A DNA stretch of 64,000 nucleotides, from NCBI RefSeq assembly GCF_017303215.1, contig NZ_JAEMWU010000001.1, positions 2,294,001 through 2,358,000 on the forward strand. The letters are read 5' to 3'. The position numbers and the translations under genes were made by a program. Below, in pieces: positions 17,765-31,437 of the stretch. Each line of letters starts with the position of its first letter. Position 1 is the first letter of the stretch. The DNA is from Microbacterium esteraromaticum (GTDB lineage: Bacteria; Actinomycetota; Actinomycetes; Actinomycetales; Microbacteriaceae). Under the pieces are notes generated by a model. The model did not search any database, was not told where the DNA came from, and worked only from the letters and a program-made list of their open reading frames with translations.

Positions 17765-17790
17765 GGACGGGGCGCTCACGCGCCCCGTCC
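17765..17790 (-). terminator. Intrinsic terminator after tpiA
   Basis: A 10-bp perfect stem, GGACGGGGCG (17765-17774) with CGCCCCGTCC (17781-17790), a 6-nt loop, then TATAATTG on the transcribed side. It lies 4 bp past the tpiA stop. Confidence 0.8.
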
Positions 17791-17793
17791 ACG

Positions 17794-18600
17794 TCACACG
17801 CCGACGTGCTTCTCGAACCGCACGATCGCCGCGAACTCGTCCACGACGAGGCTCGCGCCACCCACCAGGGCACCATCGACGTCGGGCTCGCGCAGGAAGC
17901 TCGCGATGTTGCCCGACTTGACCGATCCGCCATACAGCACGCGGGTGCGTGTCGCAGCGTCCTCGTCGAACACGCGGCCGATCACGCCACGCAGCGCGGC
18001 GCAGACCTCTTGAGCCTGCGCGGGCGTCGCAGCCTGGCCCGATCCAATCGCCCAGACCGGCTCGTACGCCACGACGATGTCGCTCGTCGCGGGGATGCCC
18101 TCGAGAGCCTTCTCGAGCTGCCCGGCGGGCACAGCACTGGCACCGAACCGTTCCAGATCCTCGGCGGTCTCGCCGACGCAGATCACCGGAACCAAGCCGT
18201 GCTTGATCGCGGCCTTCACCTTGGCGGCGACGATCTCGTCGCTCTCATCGTGGTACTCGCGGCGCTCGGAGTGACCGATGATCACGTAGCCGACATTGAG
18301 CTTCGACAGGAACGCGCCGGAGATCTCACCGGTGTACGCGCCGGAGTCATGGGCTGAGAGGTCCTGCGCACCCAGACCGAACGGGATCTTGTCGGCGTCG
18401 ATCAGCGTCTGCACGCTGCGGATATCGGTGAACGGCGGGAAGATGGCTACCTCGACCGTGTCACCCTCGTGTCCGGCATCCTTCAGCGTCCAGTGCAGCT
18501 TCTGCACCGTCGCGACCGCCTGAAGGTGGTCGAGGTTCATCTTCCAATTGCCCGCGATCAGCGGGGTGCGCTTGCGGTTCTGCGTCATCGTGCTTGCCAT
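17794..18600 (-). CDS. tpiA: Triosephosphate isomerase
   Basis: A 268-aa TIM barrel interconverting dihydroxyacetone phosphate and glyceraldehyde 3-phosphate. K20 (GNWKMN), H110 (IIGHSERR) and E180 (AYEPVWAIG) are the catalytic residues, and the phosphate loop GGSVKSGN lies near the C-terminus. ATG at 18600 is chosen because GGAGGT lies 6 nt upstream; this places the start inside pgk, overlapping it by 16 nt. It is the last gene of gap-pgk-tpiA and is followed by a terminator. Confidence 0.97.
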   Translation of the reverse strand: MASTMTQNRKRTPLIAGNWKMNLDHLQAVATVQKLHWTLKDAGHEGDTVEVAIFPPFTDIRSVQTLIDADKIPFGLGAQDLSAHDSGAYTGEISGAFLSKLNVGYVIIGHSERREYHDESDEIVAAKVKAAIKHGLVPVICVGETAEDLERFGASAVPAGQLEKALEGIPATSDIVVAYEPVWAIGSGQAATPAQAQEVCAALRGVIGRVFDEDAATRTRVLYGGSVKSGNIASFLREPDVDGALVGGASLVVDEFAAIVRFEKHVGV

Positions 18601-19805
18601 CCGAGTACCTCCAGGCCTGGGAGCTTCTTGCCCTCGAGGAACTCGAGGCTGGCGCCTCCGCCCGTCGAGATGTGTCCGAACTGTGAATCTGCGAAGCCGA
18701 GCTGGCGCACGGCAGCCGCCGAATCACCACCGCCGACGACCCCGAGACCGTCGACCTCGGTGAGCGCTTCCGCGACCGCCTTCGTGCCCGCGGCGAAGGC
18801 CGGGAACTCGAACACGCCCATCGGACCGTTCCAGAACACGGTCTTCGACGCCCGGACAGCGGCGGCGAACGCCGCCGCCGTCTCGGGGCCGATGTCGAGG
18901 CCGATACCCGCTGCGCCGAACGAGCTCTGCTCGATGGCATCCGCAGCGACGATCTCGTGAGCGGCATCAGCCGCGAACCCCGACGCCACGACGACGTCGG
19001 TGGGCAGCACGAGTTCGACGCCGCGTTCCGCGGCCTCGGCGATGTATGCGCGCACCGTGTCGAGCTGGTCGCTCTCGAGCAGGCTCGATGCCACGGCATG
19101 CCCCTGAGCGGCGAGGAAGGTGAACAGCATCCCCCCGCCGATCAGCAGTCGATCCACCCGCGGGAGCAGGTGCGAGATGACCCCGAGCTTGTCGCTGACC
19201 TTCGAGCCGCCCAGCACGACCGTGTAGGGCCGCTCGGGGGTCTCGGTGAGGCGGTCGAGCACATCGAGCTCAGCCGCGATCAACAGCCCCGCCGCCGAGG
19301 GCAGCAGCTCGGCCAGGTCGTAGACGCTGGCCTGCTTGCGGTGCACGACGCCGAAGCCGTCCGAGACCATCGCATCACCCAGCGATGCGAGCTCCGTCGC
19401 GAAGCCGCGACGCGTCTCTTCGTCCTTGGCCGTCTCCCCCGCGTTGAACCGCAGGTTCTCCAGCACGACGACCGAACCGTTCTGCAGCTCCGCGACTGCC
19501 TGCTGTGCCGCAGGTCCGACGGTGTCGGTGGCGAACGCGACCGACGCGTCGAGCAGCTCGCCCAGTCGCTCTGCGACGGGGGCCAGGCTGTACTGCGGGT
19601 CGGGTGCTCCGGCGGGACGCCCGAGGTGCGAGCACACGATCACACGTGCTCCCGCTTCGATGAGCGTCTTCAGCGTCGGGAGGGAGGCGCGGACGCGACC
19701 GTCATCGGTGATCTCTCCGTCCCGCAGGGGAACGTTGAGATCGCAGCGGACGATGACGCGTCGGCCCTCCAGCGGGCCCAGCGAGTCGAGGGTGCGCAGG
19801 GTCAT
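18585..19805 (-). CDS. pgk: Phosphoglycerate kinase
   Basis: A 406-aa two-domain kinase transferring phosphate from 1,3-bisphosphoglycerate to ADP. Visible are CDLNVPL (about 21-27), SHLGRP, ENLRFN and the C-terminal GGGDSAAAV nucleotide loop. The motif usually written DAFGTAHR reads DGFGVVHR here, a conservative variant. ATG at 19805 is 5 nt after the gap stop. A longer open frame into gap is not a better start. Confidence 0.97.
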   Translation of the reverse strand: MTLRTLDSLGPLEGRRVIVRCDLNVPLRDGEITDDGRVRASLPTLKTLIEAGARVIVCSHLGRPAGAPDPQYSLAPVAERLGELLDASVAFATDTVGPAAQQAVAELQNGSVVVLENLRFNAGETAKDEETRRGFATELASLGDAMVSDGFGVVHRKQASVYDLAELLPSAAGLLIAAELDVLDRLTETPERPYTVVLGGSKVSDKLGVISHLLPRVDRLLIGGGMLFTFLAAQGHAVASSLLESDQLDTVRAYIAEAAERGVELVLPTDVVVASGFAADAAHEIVAADAIEQSSFGAAGIGLDIGPETAAAFAAAVRASKTVFWNGPMGVFEFPAFAAGTKAVAEALTEVDGLGVVGGGDSAAAVRQLGFADSQFGHISTGGGASLEFLEGKKLPGLEVLGWQAR

Positions 19806-19810
19806 CGGAT

Positions 19811-20915
<1,105 letters not shown>

Positions 20916-20921
20916 CATGTT

Positions 20922-21548
20922 TTACGACAGTACCAGCAGTCCGGAGGTCTTCTCACGCGCTGTTTCAAAGCGCTGCGCAACGTTCTGCCAGTTCGCGATG
21001 TTCCACGCGGCCTTGATGTAGTCGGCCTTGACGTTCAGGTAGTCCAGGTAGAAGGCGTGCTCCCACATGTCGAGCTGGAACAGCGGGACCGTACCCTGAG
21101 CGGTGTTGGCCTGCTGGTCGAACAGCTGCTGGATGATCAGGCGGGCACCGATCGGGTCCCAGCTGAGCACGGCCCAGCCCGACCCCTGGATGCCGGCTGC
21201 TGCCGCTGCGAAGTGCGCCTGGAACTTCTCGAACGAGCCGAAGAACTCGTCGATGGCTGCCTTCAGCTCACCTTCGGGCTGCCCGCCGCCCTCGGGCGAG
21301 AGGTTGGTCCAGAAGATCGAGTGGTTGACGTGGCCACCGAGGTTGAAGGCCAGGTCCTTCTCGAGCTTGTTGACGTTCGCGAGGTTGCCGCTCTCGCGTG
21401 CCTCGGCGAGGCCTTCGAGCGCCGCGTTCGCACCTGCGACGTAAGCCGCGTGGTGCTTGTCGTGGTGCAGCTCCATGATCTTGCCGCTGATGTGCGGTTC
21501 GAGGGCCGCGAAGTCGTAGGGGAGGTCGGGAAGCGTGTAGATCGCCAT
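20922..21548 (-). CDS. sodA: Superoxide dismutase (Fe/Mn family)
   Basis: A 208-aa cytoplasmic enzyme dismuting superoxide to peroxide and oxygen. Metal ligands are H28 (ELHHDKHH), H76 (GGHVNHSIF), and D160 and H164 (LDMWEHAFYLDY). Fe or Mn cannot be assigned with certainty by eye; the GGHVNHS and GGGQPEGEL contexts resemble Mn-type actinobacterial enzymes. ATG at 21548 gives the normal MAIYTLPDLPYDF N-terminus. It is a single gene with its own terminator, and a 142-bp promoter region separates it from whiA. Confidence 0.95.
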   Translation of the reverse strand: MAIYTLPDLPYDFAALEPHISGKIMELHHDKHHAAYVAGANAALEGLAEARESGNLANVNKLEKDLAFNLGGHVNHSIFWTNLSPEGGGQPEGELKAAIDEFFGSFEKFQAHFAAAAAGIQGSGWAVLSWDPIGARLIIQQLFDQQANTAQGTVPLFQLDMWEHAFYLDYLNVKADYIKAAWNIANWQNVAQRFETAREKTSGLLVLS

Positions 21549-21690
21549 GTCGATTTCATCCAATCCGCGCCGCGCCGCGGCGCTTACCGATTACCTGCGA
21601 TGCCGAAGTGCGCCGCAGGGGCGGACGTCTCTCATCCTACTGACGGCAACAGCACCCCAGGCCGGTTCCTTCCCGTTGCCCGAGCCGAAG

Positions 21691-22671
21691 TCAGTCGTCG
21701 ATGCCGACGGGAACGGCGGCCTCGGTACCGGGGATGCCCTCCTGCTGGGCGCGCTTGTCGGCCATCGCGAGCAGGCGGCGGATCCGACCGGCGACCGCGT
21801 CCTTCGTGAGGGGCGGCTCGGCGTGGTGGCCGAGCTCGTCGAGGCTCGCATCTCGGTGTGCCAGGCGCAGGTTGCCCGCCATGCGCAGATGATCGGGAAC
21901 CTCGTCGCCGAGGATCTGCAGCGCACGCTCGACGCGTGCGCATGCGGCGACGGCAGCCTGCGCCGAGCGGCGCAGGTTGGCGTCATCGAAGTTGACCAGG
22001 CGGTTCACACCGGCACGCACCTCGCGGCGCTGACGCATCTCTTCCCAGGAGACGGCGGTGCGGCGCGCACCCATGACGGTGAGGATCTTCTGGATGGACT
22101 CCCCCTCGCGCACGACGACGCGCGGAAGGCCGCGCACCTCGCGGGCCTTGGCGGCGATGCCCAGCCGGTGTGCGGCACCGACCAGAGCCATGGCGGCCTC
22201 ACCCGAGGGGCAGGAGAATTCCAGCATCGCCGAACGGCCTGGCTCGCTGAGCGTTCCCGCAGCGAGGAAGGCGCCGCGCAGGATGCCCCCGAGCTCTTCC
22301 GGGGATCCCGTGGTGAGGCGATTGGGAAGGCCGCGCACCGGGCGGCGTCGCGCGTCGAGCAGACCGGTCTGGCGCGCCAGCGTCTCCCCCGCGCCGATCA
22401 CGCGCACGGCCCAGCGCGCACCGTCACCGCCCGAGGAGCTCGCCTTGACCTGGGCAACCTCCGGACGCACACCGTAGATCTCGGCGAGGTCGCGGGTGAC
22501 GCGCTTGGCCAACGTCTCAGCATCCACTTCCGCCTCGACAGCGACGCGACCTGCGATCGAGTGCAGCCCACCGGCGAAGCGCAGAATGGTTGTCACCTCC
22601 GCGACGCGCACCGTCGGGGGTGCATTGCGGATGCTGACAAGCTCAGCCTTGACGTCGGTGGTGAGGGCCAC
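21691..22671 (-). CDS. whiA: DNA-binding protein WhiA
   Basis: A 326-aa actinobacterial/Gram-positive regulator of division or sporulation genes: an N-terminal LAGLIDADG homing-endonuclease-like fold plus a C-terminal helix-turn-helix (about 225-320, with [18 protein letters not shown] near 275-292). The start is GTG at 22671, after AGGAG at 4 nt, giving [11 protein letters not shown], the usual N-terminus. It lies downstream of rapZ-uvrC-uvrA; the YvcK/CofD-like gene usually found between rapZ and whiA is not here. Confidence 0.94.
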   Translation of the reverse strand: MALTTDVKAELVSIRNAPPTVRVAEVTTILRFAGGLHSIAGRVAVEAEVDAETLAKRVTRDLAEIYGVRPEVAQVKASSSGGDGARWAVRVIGAGETLARQTGLLDARRRPVRGLPNRLTTGSPEELGGILRGAFLAAGTLSEPGRSAMLEFSCPSGEAAMALVGAAHRLGIAAKAREVRGLPRVVVREGESIQKILTVMGARRTAVSWEEMRQRREVRAGVNRLVNFDDANLRRSAQAAVAACARVERALQILGDEVPDHLRMAGNLRLAHRDASLDELGHHAEPPLTKDAVAGRIRRLLAMADKRAQQEGIPGTEAAVPVGIDD

Positions 22672-22770
22672 GGGACTCCTTAACGATCCAATGCGTCGGA
22701 TCGCCGACGCAAAGGACAAGCTTACAAGGCCGCGCGTCCGAACACTGTGCGACCTTCAGCCGGAGACTCG

Positions 22771-23661
22771 CTACTCCCGACCAAGATCGCGGTGTCGCAC
22801 GTTCACGGCGACGCCAGGCGTATCCGCGAGCCGACGTGCGAGTTCCTCGGCCATCGCCACGGACCGGTGCTTTCCGCCCGTGCAGCCGATCGCGATCGTC
22901 GAATGGCTCTTGTTCTCACGCTGGTACCCCTCGAGCACCGGCCGGAGCGTCTGCGTATAGGCGTCGAGGAACTCCGCGGCGCCCGGCCGGGACAGCACGT
23001 AGTCGCGCACGTCGGCGTCCTTGCCCGTGAACGCGCGCAATTCCTCCTGCCAGAAGGGATTGGGCAGAAAACGCATGTCGGCGACATGGTCGACGTCGGT
23101 GGGCAGTCCGTACTTGAACCCGAAGCTCAGCAGGGTGACGCGGTGGCGCGCAGCGCCCTCCTCCGAGAACATCTCCGAGACCTGGGTGGCGAGCTGGTGG
23201 ATGTTGAGCGCCGAGGTGTCGATCAGCAGGTCGGCCGACTCACGGATGGGCGCGAGTCGTGCACGCTCGGCGCGGATGCCGTCAAGCAGCGTGCCGTCGC
23301 TCTGCAACGGGTGCGGACGGCGCACCGATTCGAATCGGCGCACCAGGACGTCGTCGGACGCATCCAGATACAGCACCTTCACGCTGCCGCGCCCCTGCAG
23401 CGCACGAGCGACGTCGGGGAAATCATCGAAGAGGCCAGGCCCGCGCACGTCCACGACAGCGGCGATCTTGGGCAGGTTCCCCGCGCCCATGTCTGTGAGC
23501 TCGAGCAAGGGCCGCAGGATCTGCGGCGGGAGGTTGTCCACGACGTACCAGCCGAGATCCTCGAGTGCGTTGGCTGCGGTCGTGCGCCCCGCACCGGACA
23601 TGCCGGTAACGATGAGGAACTCGCCCTCCTGCTGGGCCTGGTCGGCTGGTTCGGCCATCAT
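22771..23661 (-). CDS. rapZ: RNase adapter protein RapZ (YvcJ-type P-loop)
   Basis: A 296-aa nucleotide-binding protein. The P-loop is GMSGAGRTT (20-28; many homologues have GRST), with the family's second conserved block [11 protein letters not shown] and the C-terminal [11 protein letters not shown]. In E. coli RapZ tunes glucosamine-6-phosphate synthase RNA; the role in actinobacteria is unclear. Its ATG overlaps the uvrC stop by 4 nt (ATGA); a second ATG follows at once at 23658. The uvrC-rapZ-whiA synteny supports the call. Confidence 0.93.
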   Translation of the reverse strand: MMAEPADQAQQEGEFLIVTGMSGAGRTTAANALEDLGWYVVDNLPPQILRPLLELTDMGAGNLPKIAAVVDVRGPGLFDDFPDVARALQGRGSVKVLYLDASDDVLVRRFESVRRPHPLQSDGTLLDGIRAERARLAPIRESADLLIDTSALNIHQLATQVSEMFSEEGAARHRVTLLSFGFKYGLPTDVDHVADMRFLPNPFWQEELRAFTGKDADVRDYVLSRPGAAEFLDAYTQTLRPVLEGYQRENKSHSTIAIGCTGGKHRSVAMAEELARRLADTPGVAVNVRHRDLGRE

Positions 23662-25591
23662 GCTCCGGTTTCCTGATCGCTGGATTCCAGCCTATCCACT
23701 CCGGCGCCGGCTTCGCCGCCGAGGTGTGCGTGGATGGCTGCCGCGAGCGAAGGCCCGATCCCCGACACCTCCTGGATCTGCTCGGGTGCGGCACCCTTCA
23801 GCTTCGCGACCGACCCGAAGTGAGTGAGCAGCGCCTTGATCCGCGCCGCACCGAGACCGGGGACCTCGCTCAGCACCGATTGGATGTCGCGCCGGCGTCG
23901 ACGCCGCTGGTGCGTGATCGCGAATCGGTGCGCTTCGTCACGCAGCCGTTGGATCAGGTACAGTGCCTCGCTCGTGCGCGGCAGGATGACGGGGAAGTCA
24001 TCGTCGGGGATCCAGATCTCCTCCAGACGCTTGGCGATGCCGCACACCGCGATCTCGGCGCGCCCGCTGTCGCGCAGTGCGCGCGCCGCGGCCTGCACCT
24101 GTGGCTTGCCGCCGTCCACGACGAGCAGCTGCGGCCGGTAGGCGAAGCGCGGCTTAGGGCGTTCCCCGGCGGCCGGCGGATCGCCTATGCCTGCGTCGTC
24201 GGCCGGAGCACCGTTCTCGACGCGGGCCAGGCGCCGCATGAGCACCTGGTACATCGAATCCGTGTCGTCGGTGGTCTCAGCGATGTTGAACGACCGGTAC
24301 TGGTCCTTGCGCGGCAACCCATCCTCGAAGACCACCATCGAGGCGACGACATTGGTTCCGCCCAGATGCGAGATGTCGAAGCACTCGATGCGCAGCGGCG
24401 CCTCGTCCATGCCGAGCGCCTCCTGCAAGTCAGTGAGCGCCTGCGTGCGCGCGACATAATCGCTGGTGCGGCGCGTCTTGTGGCGCAACAGCGCCTGCTG
24501 GGCGTTGAGCGTTGCGGTACGCATCAGATCGGCTCGCTGTCCTCGCCGGGCAACTGCCAACTCCACCCGACGACCGCGCCGCTGACGCAGCCACTGCTCA
24601 AGCTCAGCAGCATCGTCGGGCAGCTCCGGGACGAGAACACGACGCGGGATGTCGCTCGACTCGCCGTAGACCCGTTGCAGCACCTGGTCGACCAGTTCGC
24701 CTCCGCCGATGTCGAGTTCCTTGTCGACCGTGAGCGAATGCACGCCGCGCACGCGTCCGCCACGGATGACGAAGTGATGCACGGCCGCCGAGAGCTCGTC
24801 CTCGGCGATGCCGAGCAGATCAGCGTCCTCATCGCTGGGCAGCACCAGCGCGCTCTTGCTGAGTACAGCCTCGATGGCCGAGAGCTTGTCACGGTACTTC
24901 GCAGCCGCCTCGTAGTCCATCGCGGCCGAGGCCGCCAGCATCCGCTTGGTCAGATCGCGCGTGAAGCGCTCGTCACCACCCGCCATGAAGGCGACGAAGT
25001 CGTCGACCATGGCGCGGTGCTCGTCGATCGTCACCGTCATCGAGCAGGGGCCGCCGCACTTGCCGATCTGCCCGGGAAAGCACGGGCGGCCGGTCTGCAT
25101 CGCGCGCCGGTAGCTCGCATCGCTGCACGTACGGATCGGGAACACCTTGACCATCAGATCGATGGTCTCGTGCACCGCCCACACCTTCGGGTAGGGGCCG
25201 AAGTAGCGAGCCCCGGGGATGCGCCGGTTGCGCGTGACCATCACGCGCGGCGCCTCATCGGCGAGCGTCACCGCCATGAACGGGTACGACTTGTCATCCC
25301 GGTACCGCACGTTGAACGGCGGATCGAACTCTTTGATCCACATGTACTCCAGCTGCAGCGAGTCGACGTCGGTGGCGACGACCGTCCACTCGACCGATGC
25401 GGCCGTCGTCACCATCCGCCGAGTGCGCTCATGCAACGTGTGCAGCGGCGCGAAGTAGTTCGACAGGCGCTGGCGCAGGTTCTTCGCCTTACCGACGTAG
25501 AGCACACGCCCCTCCGCATCGCGGAATCGGTAGACCCCGGGATCGGTCGGGATCTCGCCCGCCCGCGGCTTGTAGGGCAGGACGTCGGCCA

Positions 25592-25592
<1 letters not shown>
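23658..25592 (-). CDS. uvrC: UvrABC system protein C
   Basis: A 644-aa nucleotide-excision-repair endonuclease that makes both incisions around a lesion. The GIY-YIG nuclease domain is at the N-terminus ([20 protein letters not shown], about 18-37). A cysteine-rich zone ([20 protein letters not shown], then CGGPC), a UVR domain, an RNase-H-like second nuclease region ([18 protein letters not shown]) and tandem C-terminal helix-hairpin-helix motifs follow. Its start shares a base with the uvrA stop, so the two are co-translated. Confidence 0.97.
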
Positions 25593-28489
<2,897 letters not shown>

Positions 28490-28537
28490 CAGACAAGTCT
28501 AGGAGCGGCCACCGACATGGCGGCGCTCGGGTGCGGA

Positions 28538-28981
28538 TCAGCGGCTGGTCGGAGCCGGACCGGCGAACGGGCGCAGCGCGTCCCGCAGAGCGGTGACCGT
28601 CGGGATATCGGCGCCGACCTGCGCCATGACGGCGCGCGGAACCTCCACCGCACGCTCGCGCAGAGCGCGCCCCTCCTCGGTCAGGCCGATGTCGAGGCGA
28701 CGCTCGTCCGCCGCACTGCGCGTTCGCTGCACGAGCCCGTCCTTCTCCAGGCGCTTGACGAGCGGCGACGCACTGGCGGGCTCCAGTGCCAGCGCATGGG
28801 CGAGTTCGTTAAGCGAGCGCGGCGAGCTCTCCCACAGCGCGAGCATCACGAGGTACTGCGGGTGCGTAAGCCCGAGCGGCTCAAGAATCGGACGGTAGAT
28901 CGCCACGACGTTGCGTGCCGCCGTCACCATCGCGAAGCACAGCTGGTTCTCCAGCCGCAGCAGTTCATCATCGCTGGTCAT
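28538..28981 (-). CDS. MarR/OhrR-like transcriptional regulator
   Basis: A 147-aa winged-helix repressor. The N-terminal ENQLCFAM places Cys15 where OhrR peroxide sensors have their reactive cysteine, and LGLTHPQYLVMLALWE is the MarR/OhrR dimer-helix hallmark; DERRLDIGLTEEG is the wing. No ohr gene is adjacent. It is divergent from an 80-aa Cys-containing protein across 45 bp that hold overlapping palindromes, so it probably represses that gene and itself. Whether it responds to peroxide through Cys15 is inference. Confidence 0.88.
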   Translation of the reverse strand: MTSDDELLRLENQLCFAMVTAARNVVAIYRPILEPLGLTHPQYLVMLALWESSPRSLNELAHALALEPASASPLVKRLEKDGLVQRTRSAADERRLDIGLTEEGRALRERAVEVPRAVMAQVGADIPTVTALRDALRPFAGPAPTSR

Positions 28982-29002
28982 TCTCCGATGATACGAGGAA
29001 CC

Positions 29003-29021
29003 CTAATCATTAGTACACTAA
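29003..29021. promoter_or_regulatory. Putative MarR operator overlapping the -10 of the 80-aa gene
   Basis: Two overlapping dyads: CTAAT-C-ATTAG (29003-29013) and TTAGT-AC-ACTAA (29010-29021). They sit between divergent genes. TACACT at 29014-29019 fits a TAnnnT -10 box for the plus-strand gene and would put +1 at 29026, next to the ATG at 29027. TAGGGT at 29005-29000 fits a minus-strand -10 for the repressor. Confidence 0.6.
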
Positions 29022-29026
29022 GGAAC

Positions 29027-29269
29027 ATGGCTGAGGATCCCACCCACGTCCCGTTGCGCACCCGCATCCGCGAGGCGGGCGGTCTTTACGCATGGTTCAA
29101 CACGAACCTGATCCGCTTCGCGGGCCCCGCGTCGGTCGGCCCGTATGAGGCGACCCCGCCGCCCAGTGCAGAGGAACGCGCAGAGCGCGGATGCCCGCTG
29201 TGCGGCAACCCGATGAACAAGCACGAGATCGACCGCAGCGGGCCCAAGCCTCTGATGCACTGCCCCTGA
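29027..29269 (+). CDS. Small Cys-containing protein, possible zinc ribbon
   Basis: An 80-aa protein of unknown function. The N-terminal half may be a helix (RTRIREAGGLYAWFNTNLIR) and the C-terminal half carries C56-PL-C59 and a final H78-C79, a plausible metal site. There is no signal or membrane segment. The ATG at 29027 lies 1 nt from the predicted transcription start, so the mRNA may be leaderless; AGGA is only 2 nt away, too close to act as a ribosome site. Its divergent MarR regulator and shared operator suggest controlled expression. It ends 9 bp from the convergent uvrB end, without a clear terminator. Confidence 0.7.
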   Translation: MAEDPTHVPLRTRIREAGGLYAWFNTNLIRFAGPASVGPYEATPPPSAEERAERGCPLCGNPMNKHEIDRSGPKPLMHCP

Positions 29270-29278
29270 CGGGGACGA

Positions 29279-31357
29279 CTACGCGTGGCCCGCGCGCTCC
29301 ATGGCCCGTAGCTCCTTCTTGAGGTCCTGCACTTCGTCGCGGAGCCGTGCTGCGAGCTCGAACTTCAGTTCTGCGGCAGCGGCGAGCATCTGGTCCGAGA
29401 GATCGGCGATCGTCTCCTCGAGCTGCATCGCGCCCTCGGCCGCGATCCCCTCGCGGCGCAGGTTCGGTGTGGGCGACTTGCCCTTGCCGCTCTTGTTGCC
29501 CTTGCCCCGCCCCGCGCGCATGTCCGCCGTATCGGCGGCCTCACGCGCGAGCACTTCGGTGATGTCGGCGATGCGCTTGCGCAGCGGCTGCGGGTCGATT
29601 CCGTTGGCCTTGTTGTAGGCGATCTGCTTCTCGCGACGGCGCTCGGTCTCGTCGATGGCGTTGCGCATCGAGTCGGTCATGTTGTCGGCGTACATGTGCA
29701 CCTGACCCGACACGTTGCGCGCCGCGCGCCCGATGGTCTGGATGAGCGAGGTACCCGACCGCAGGAAGCCCTCTTTGTCGGCGTCCAGGATCGCCACCAA
29801 CGACACCTCGGGCAGGTCGAGGCCCTCGCGCAACAGGTTGATCCCGACGAGCACATCGTAGACGCCGGCCCGCAGCTCGGTGAGCAGTTCGACTCTGCGC
29901 AACGTGTCGACGTCCGAGTGCAGGTAGCGCACGCGGACACCGTGCTCACCGAGGAAGTCCGTCAATTCCTCGGCCATCTTCTTTGTCAGCGTGGTGACGA
30001 GTACGCGTTCATCCCGCTCGACACGCGTCCGGATCTCTTCGAGAAGATCATCGATCTGCCCCTTGGAGGGCTTGACGATGATCTCGGGGTCGACCAGCCC
30101 GGTGGGTCGGATGATCTGCTCGACCACGCCGTCGGCGATCCCCATCTCGTACTTGCCCGGCGTAGCCGACAGGTACACGGTCTGCCCGACCCGGTTCTTG
30201 AACTCGTCGAACCGCAATGGGCGGTTGTCCATGGCACTGGGCAACCGGAAGCCGTGCTCGACGAGCGTGCGCTTGCGCGAGGCGTCTCCTTCGTACATCG
30301 CTCCGATCTGCGGCACGGTCACGTGCGACTCGTCGATGACGAGCAGGAAGTCATCGGGGAAGAAGTCGAGCAGTGTGTGCGGGGGCTCCCCCGCCTCCCG
30401 CCCATCGAGATGCCGGGAGTAGTTCTCGATCCCGCTGCAGAATCCCAGCTGCTGCAGCATCTCAATGTCGAAAGTGGTGCGCATGCGCAGTCGCTGGGCT
30501 TCGAGCAACTTGCCCTGCCGCTCGAGCTCGGCCAGCCGCTGCTCGAGTTCGGCCTCGATCGTGCCGATGGCACGCTGAACGACATCCGTACCGGCCACAT
30601 AGTGCGAAGCGGGGAAGATCGGCACGGCGTCGAGCTTGGCGATGACATCGCCGGTGAGCGGATGCAACGAGTAGAGCGCCTCGATCTCGTCTCCGAACAA
30701 CTCGATGCGGATCGCGTGCTCTTCGTACACCGGGATGATCTCGATCGTGTCGCCGCGTACCCGGAAGTTGCCTCGCGAGAAGTCGACGTCGTTGCGGTTG
30801 TACTGCATCGAGATGAACTGACGGATCAACGCGTCGCGGTCGTAGCGCTCCCCTACTTGCAGCGCCACCATGGCTCGCAGATACTCCTCGGGCGCACCGA
30901 GGCCGTAGATGCACGACACCGTCGACACGACCACGACGTCTCGGCGGCTGAGCAGCGAGTTCGTCGTCGAGTGCCGCAGCCGCTCGACCTCCGCGTTGAT
31001 CGACGAGTCCTTTTCGATGAAGGTGTCGGTCTGCGGCACGTAGGCCTCGGGCTGGTAGTAGTCGTAGTAGCTGACGAAGTACTCGATGGCGTTGTGCGGC
31101 ATGAGTTCTCGGAACTCGTTGGCCAGCTGCGCGGCGAGCGTCTTGTTGTGCGCCATCACCAGCGTCGGCCGCTGCACCTGTTCGATGAGCCAGGCGGTCG
31201 TTGCCGACTTTCCCGTTCCCGTCGCGCCGAGCAGGACCACATCGGTCTCGCCGGCATTGATGCGCGCGGCGAGGTCAGCGATGGCCTGCGGCTGATCGCC
31301 GGCGGGCATGTACTCGCTGACGACCTCGAAGGGGCGGACACTGCGCGTGGGTTGCAT
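29279..31357 (-). CDS. uvrB: UvrABC system protein B
   Basis: A 692-aa helicase-like damage verifier of nucleotide excision repair. Walker A GATGTGKS is at 44-51, the beta-hairpin tyrosine segment ([13 protein letters not shown]) near 95-107, DESH Walker B near 341, and the C-terminal UVR domain that contacts UvrC at about 650-685. An internal Lys/Gly-rich insert ([14 protein letters not shown], about 620) is family-typical in actinobacteria. It is on the same strand as uvrA and uvrC but separated by the MarR unit. No LexA-like box is seen upstream. Confidence 0.97.
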   Translation of the reverse strand: MQPTRSVRPFEVVSEYMPAGDQPQAIADLAARINAGETDVVLLGATGTGKSATTAWLIEQVQRPTLVMAHNKTLAAQLANEFRELMPHNAIEYFVSYYDYYQPEAYVPQTDTFIEKDSSINAEVERLRHSTTNSLLSRRDVVVVSTVSCIYGLGAPEEYLRAMVALQVGERYDRDALIRQFISMQYNRNDVDFSRGNFRVRGDTIEIIPVYEEHAIRIELFGDEIEALYSLHPLTGDVIAKLDAVPIFPASHYVAGTDVVQRAIGTIEAELEQRLAELERQGKLLEAQRLRMRTTFDIEMLQQLGFCSGIENYSRHLDGREAGEPPHTLLDFFPDDFLLVIDESHVTVPQIGAMYEGDASRKRTLVEHGFRLPSAMDNRPLRFDEFKNRVGQTVYLSATPGKYEMGIADGVVEQIIRPTGLVDPEIIVKPSKGQIDDLLEEIRTRVERDERVLVTTLTKKMAEELTDFLGEHGVRVRYLHSDVDTLRRVELLTELRAGVYDVLVGINLLREGLDLPEVSLVAILDADKEGFLRSGTSLIQTIGRAARNVSGQVHMYADNMTDSMRNAIDETERRREKQIAYNKANGIDPQPLRKRIADITEVLAREAADTADMRAGRGKGNKSGKGKSPTPNLRREGIAAEGAMQLEETIADLSDQMLAAAAELKFELAARLRDEVQDLKKELRAMERAGHA

Positions 31358-31437
31358 CCCTCAAGCCTACGAGGAGCGACCGACATCCGTGCCGGAGGTC
31401 AGCCTGCTACCTGTGCACTCGCCAGGTGATGCCCCTT

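Noticed and set aside
18585..18600. The pgk/tpiA 16-bp overlap as an error.
   Set aside because: The tpiA ATG has a well-spaced GGAGGT inside pgk and gives the normal N-terminus, so the overlap appears real.
28490..28537. LexA/SOS box before uvrA.
   Set aside because: No GAAC-N4-GTTC or close variant is present in this spacer, nor in 31358-31437 before uvrB.
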